Source: a virus. Taken from it: a stretch of DNA of 20,476 bases. The translations under genes were made by a program, and so were the position numbers. Shown here piece after piece: positions 19,651 to 20,476 of the stretch; positions within the stretch are counted from its first letter, which is position 1, and each line of letters begins with the position of its first letter. The notes under the pieces were generated by a model. The model had not been told where the DNA came from and did no database searches. It saw only the letters and a list, made by a program, of their open reading frames with translations. The stretch spans positions 1 through 20,476 of IMG/VR virus record IMGVR_UViG_3300030450_000508; one strand, written 5' to 3'.

Positions 19651-19877
19651 AATAAATAAGCAATGACAGTGCCACTTGTCAGTGTAATGCTTGTTATAAC
19701 ACCTTCTATTTCAGCAGTAGATTTAAACTGTAAAGATGTCAGATCACCTGTAATGTTTTCAGAAACAAGAGTGGCAATGACAGAATCTTGAAGGGCAACA
19801 ACCTTACCAAATCTTCCAGTATGGGCTGCTGTATCATTAATAATTTTTGCTGCTGGATATTCGTAACCCATTTTCAT
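19647..19877 (-). CDS. Head-region small beta protein, first tandem copy
   Basis: 76 residues if the first ATG (19877) is used, 74 from the second ATG at 19871. The second is more likely. AGAGG lies 8 nt before it but only 2 nt before the first, and MGYEYPAAK then matches MISDYPAAK of the paralogue residue for residue. The rest, HTGRFGKVVALQDSVIATLV, SLQFKSTAEIEGVITS and LTSGTVIAYLL, is a compact beta-type domain. The first ATG overlaps the adaptor stop as ATGA. The pair arose by tandem duplication. Function unknown, but it is probably a structural component of the head or neck. Confidence 0.7.
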   Translation of the reverse strand: MKMGYEYPAAKIINDTAAHTGRFGKVVALQDSVIATLVSENITGDLTSLQFKSTAEIEGVITSITLTSGTVIAYLL

Positions 19878-20434
19878 GACCTCTTGATTTGTAAGTTTGC
19901 TCTTCCACCTATTCTAATACCCATCAGGTAATGATCAACTATCGGTGGAATTCGATCAATACCAACCTGACCAAAGAATCTAGGTGTTGCATTTATATTA
20001 CCAATACTCACAGTTGCAAAATCTTCCAGACCACTTAATTCTAACCCGTTCCTATTGTTGTTTAAATAAACAGCCAAAATGACCTGTGCATTTTTTACAC
20101 GATCTGGAATTTCAGTATCGGTATAATAATCAGCAACTAATCTGTTTGGGAAACTCAAACCATACAAATTTGTGTAAGTATCAGGTTTTCTTACTCCTGA
20201 TCTTGGCCATTCTAATGCTTGGGTATCATTTACCCTAGCCCCTAAAAACTTTTCACGATCAATTCTTTGTGCAGCTGTAAACAATGCACGATTTTTATTA
20301 TCGGTGGTTGACCCATCCCATGCAGCAGCGTCATCACTGAGGACTAAACCTTCAATAAATGAGTTTGCATCAGCAAGAGTGATATAGGTGTTTGCATTTG
20401 CACCGCCAACAGTTGCATCAAGAGTTATCGCCAT
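19874..20434 (-). CDS. Head-tail adaptor (gp6/DnaT-like fold)
   Basis: 186 residues. The family pattern is clear: ANTYITLADANSFIEGL near the start, the helix KNRALFTAAQRIDREKFLGA (47-66), then ALEWPRSGV (73-81) and EIPDRVKNAQVILAVYL (108-124). This is the adaptor (gp6-like, often labelled DnaT-like) that docks on the portal in siphoviruses. It is the first complete gene of the - strand module in this window and overlaps the first of the tandem paralogues as ATGA. A more basic end (GGRANLQIKRS) closes it. The portal and capsid genes should lie upstream, beyond the right edge. Confidence 0.88.
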   Translation of the reverse strand: MAITLDATVGGANANTYITLADANSFIEGLVLSDDAAAWDGSTTDNKNRALFTAAQRIDREKFLGARVNDTQALEWPRSGVRKPDTYTNLYGLSFPNRLVADYYTDTEIPDRVKNAQVILAVYLNNNRNGLELSGLEDFATVSIGNINATPRFFGQVGIDRIPPIVDHYLMGIRIGGRANLQIKRS

Positions 20435-20476
20435 TTAGTTTTACCTTTTTGGGCTTTGGTTTTGGTTTTGGCTTTT
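20418..20476 (-). other. Right edge: probable 3' end of an upstream gene, frame undecided
   Basis: The last 42 nt before the adaptor consist on the - strand of AAACC/AAGCC repeats. All three frames are open to the edge and code for basic tails: one reads KPKPKPKPKKVK and stops at 20418, another KAKTKTKAQKGKTKWR stopping at 20425, a third SQNQNQSPKR stopping at 20441. A Lys/Pro-rich protein end is likely, but the frame cannot be chosen from this window. Confidence 0.35.

Overview
The window looks like part of a tailed bacteriophage or prophage with a long non-contractile (siphovirus, lambda-type) tail. The host is probably a marine picocyanobacterium (Prochlorococcus/Synechococcus type). The tail genes are read directly from the sequence. 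The host is an inference from three things: AT-rich coding with small, overlapping genes; several small proteins that resemble, from memory, conserved orphans of marine cyanophages (notably a CxxC/CxxC mini zinc ribbon); and an exact copy of the 11-nt core (ACTCCTCACAC) of the cyanobacterial small RNA Yfr1. No integrase, capsid, terminase, lysin or metabolic gene lies inside the window.

Layout. (1) Positions 1-1150, + strand: the end of an excisionase/AlpA-like helix-turn-helix gene, a short single-stranded DNA-binding protein, a 140-nt structured intergenic segment ending in a T-tract, and three overlapping mini-genes. (2) 1116-1552, - strand: two coupled small unknown genes. (3) 1589-3449, + strand: a Yfr1-like RNA with its own promoter and terminator, then a two-helix membrane protein and three exported beta-rich proteins, all overlapping. 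(4) 3447-3769: a convergent intergenic region made of consecutive long-stem, partly multibranched palindromes. (5) 3772-20476, - strand, transcribed right to left: head-tail adaptor, two tandem paralogues, head closure, HK97 gp10-like neck protein, tail terminator, tail tube, G/GT tail chaperones with a -1 frameshift, tape measure, M, L, K, I and J tail-tip proteins, then side fibre, chaperone and lectin-like genes, and three small genes (membrane, zinc ribbon, proline-rich).

How it works together. The - strand operon builds the tail. The adaptor and closure proteins prepare the head; the tube protein polymerises around a short tape measure (522 residues, predicting a tail of about 80 nm) with G/GT chaperones. 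M, L, I, K and J form the tip that contacts the host, and the fibre/S74/LamG genes supply receptor-binding parts. L, M and J each carry an inserted copy of the same small beta domain, and L has lost the cysteine-rich end known from lambda. Genes in the operon mostly overlap by ATGA or similar junctions. Four of its few real gaps carry a TATA-like box 18-30 nt before the next start and may be late promoters.

The least explained part is 515-3770: the structured leader, the Yfr1-like RNA, the exported protein block with an ORF lacking a clear start, and the palindrome array, which contains an 8-nt complement of the Yfr1-like core.
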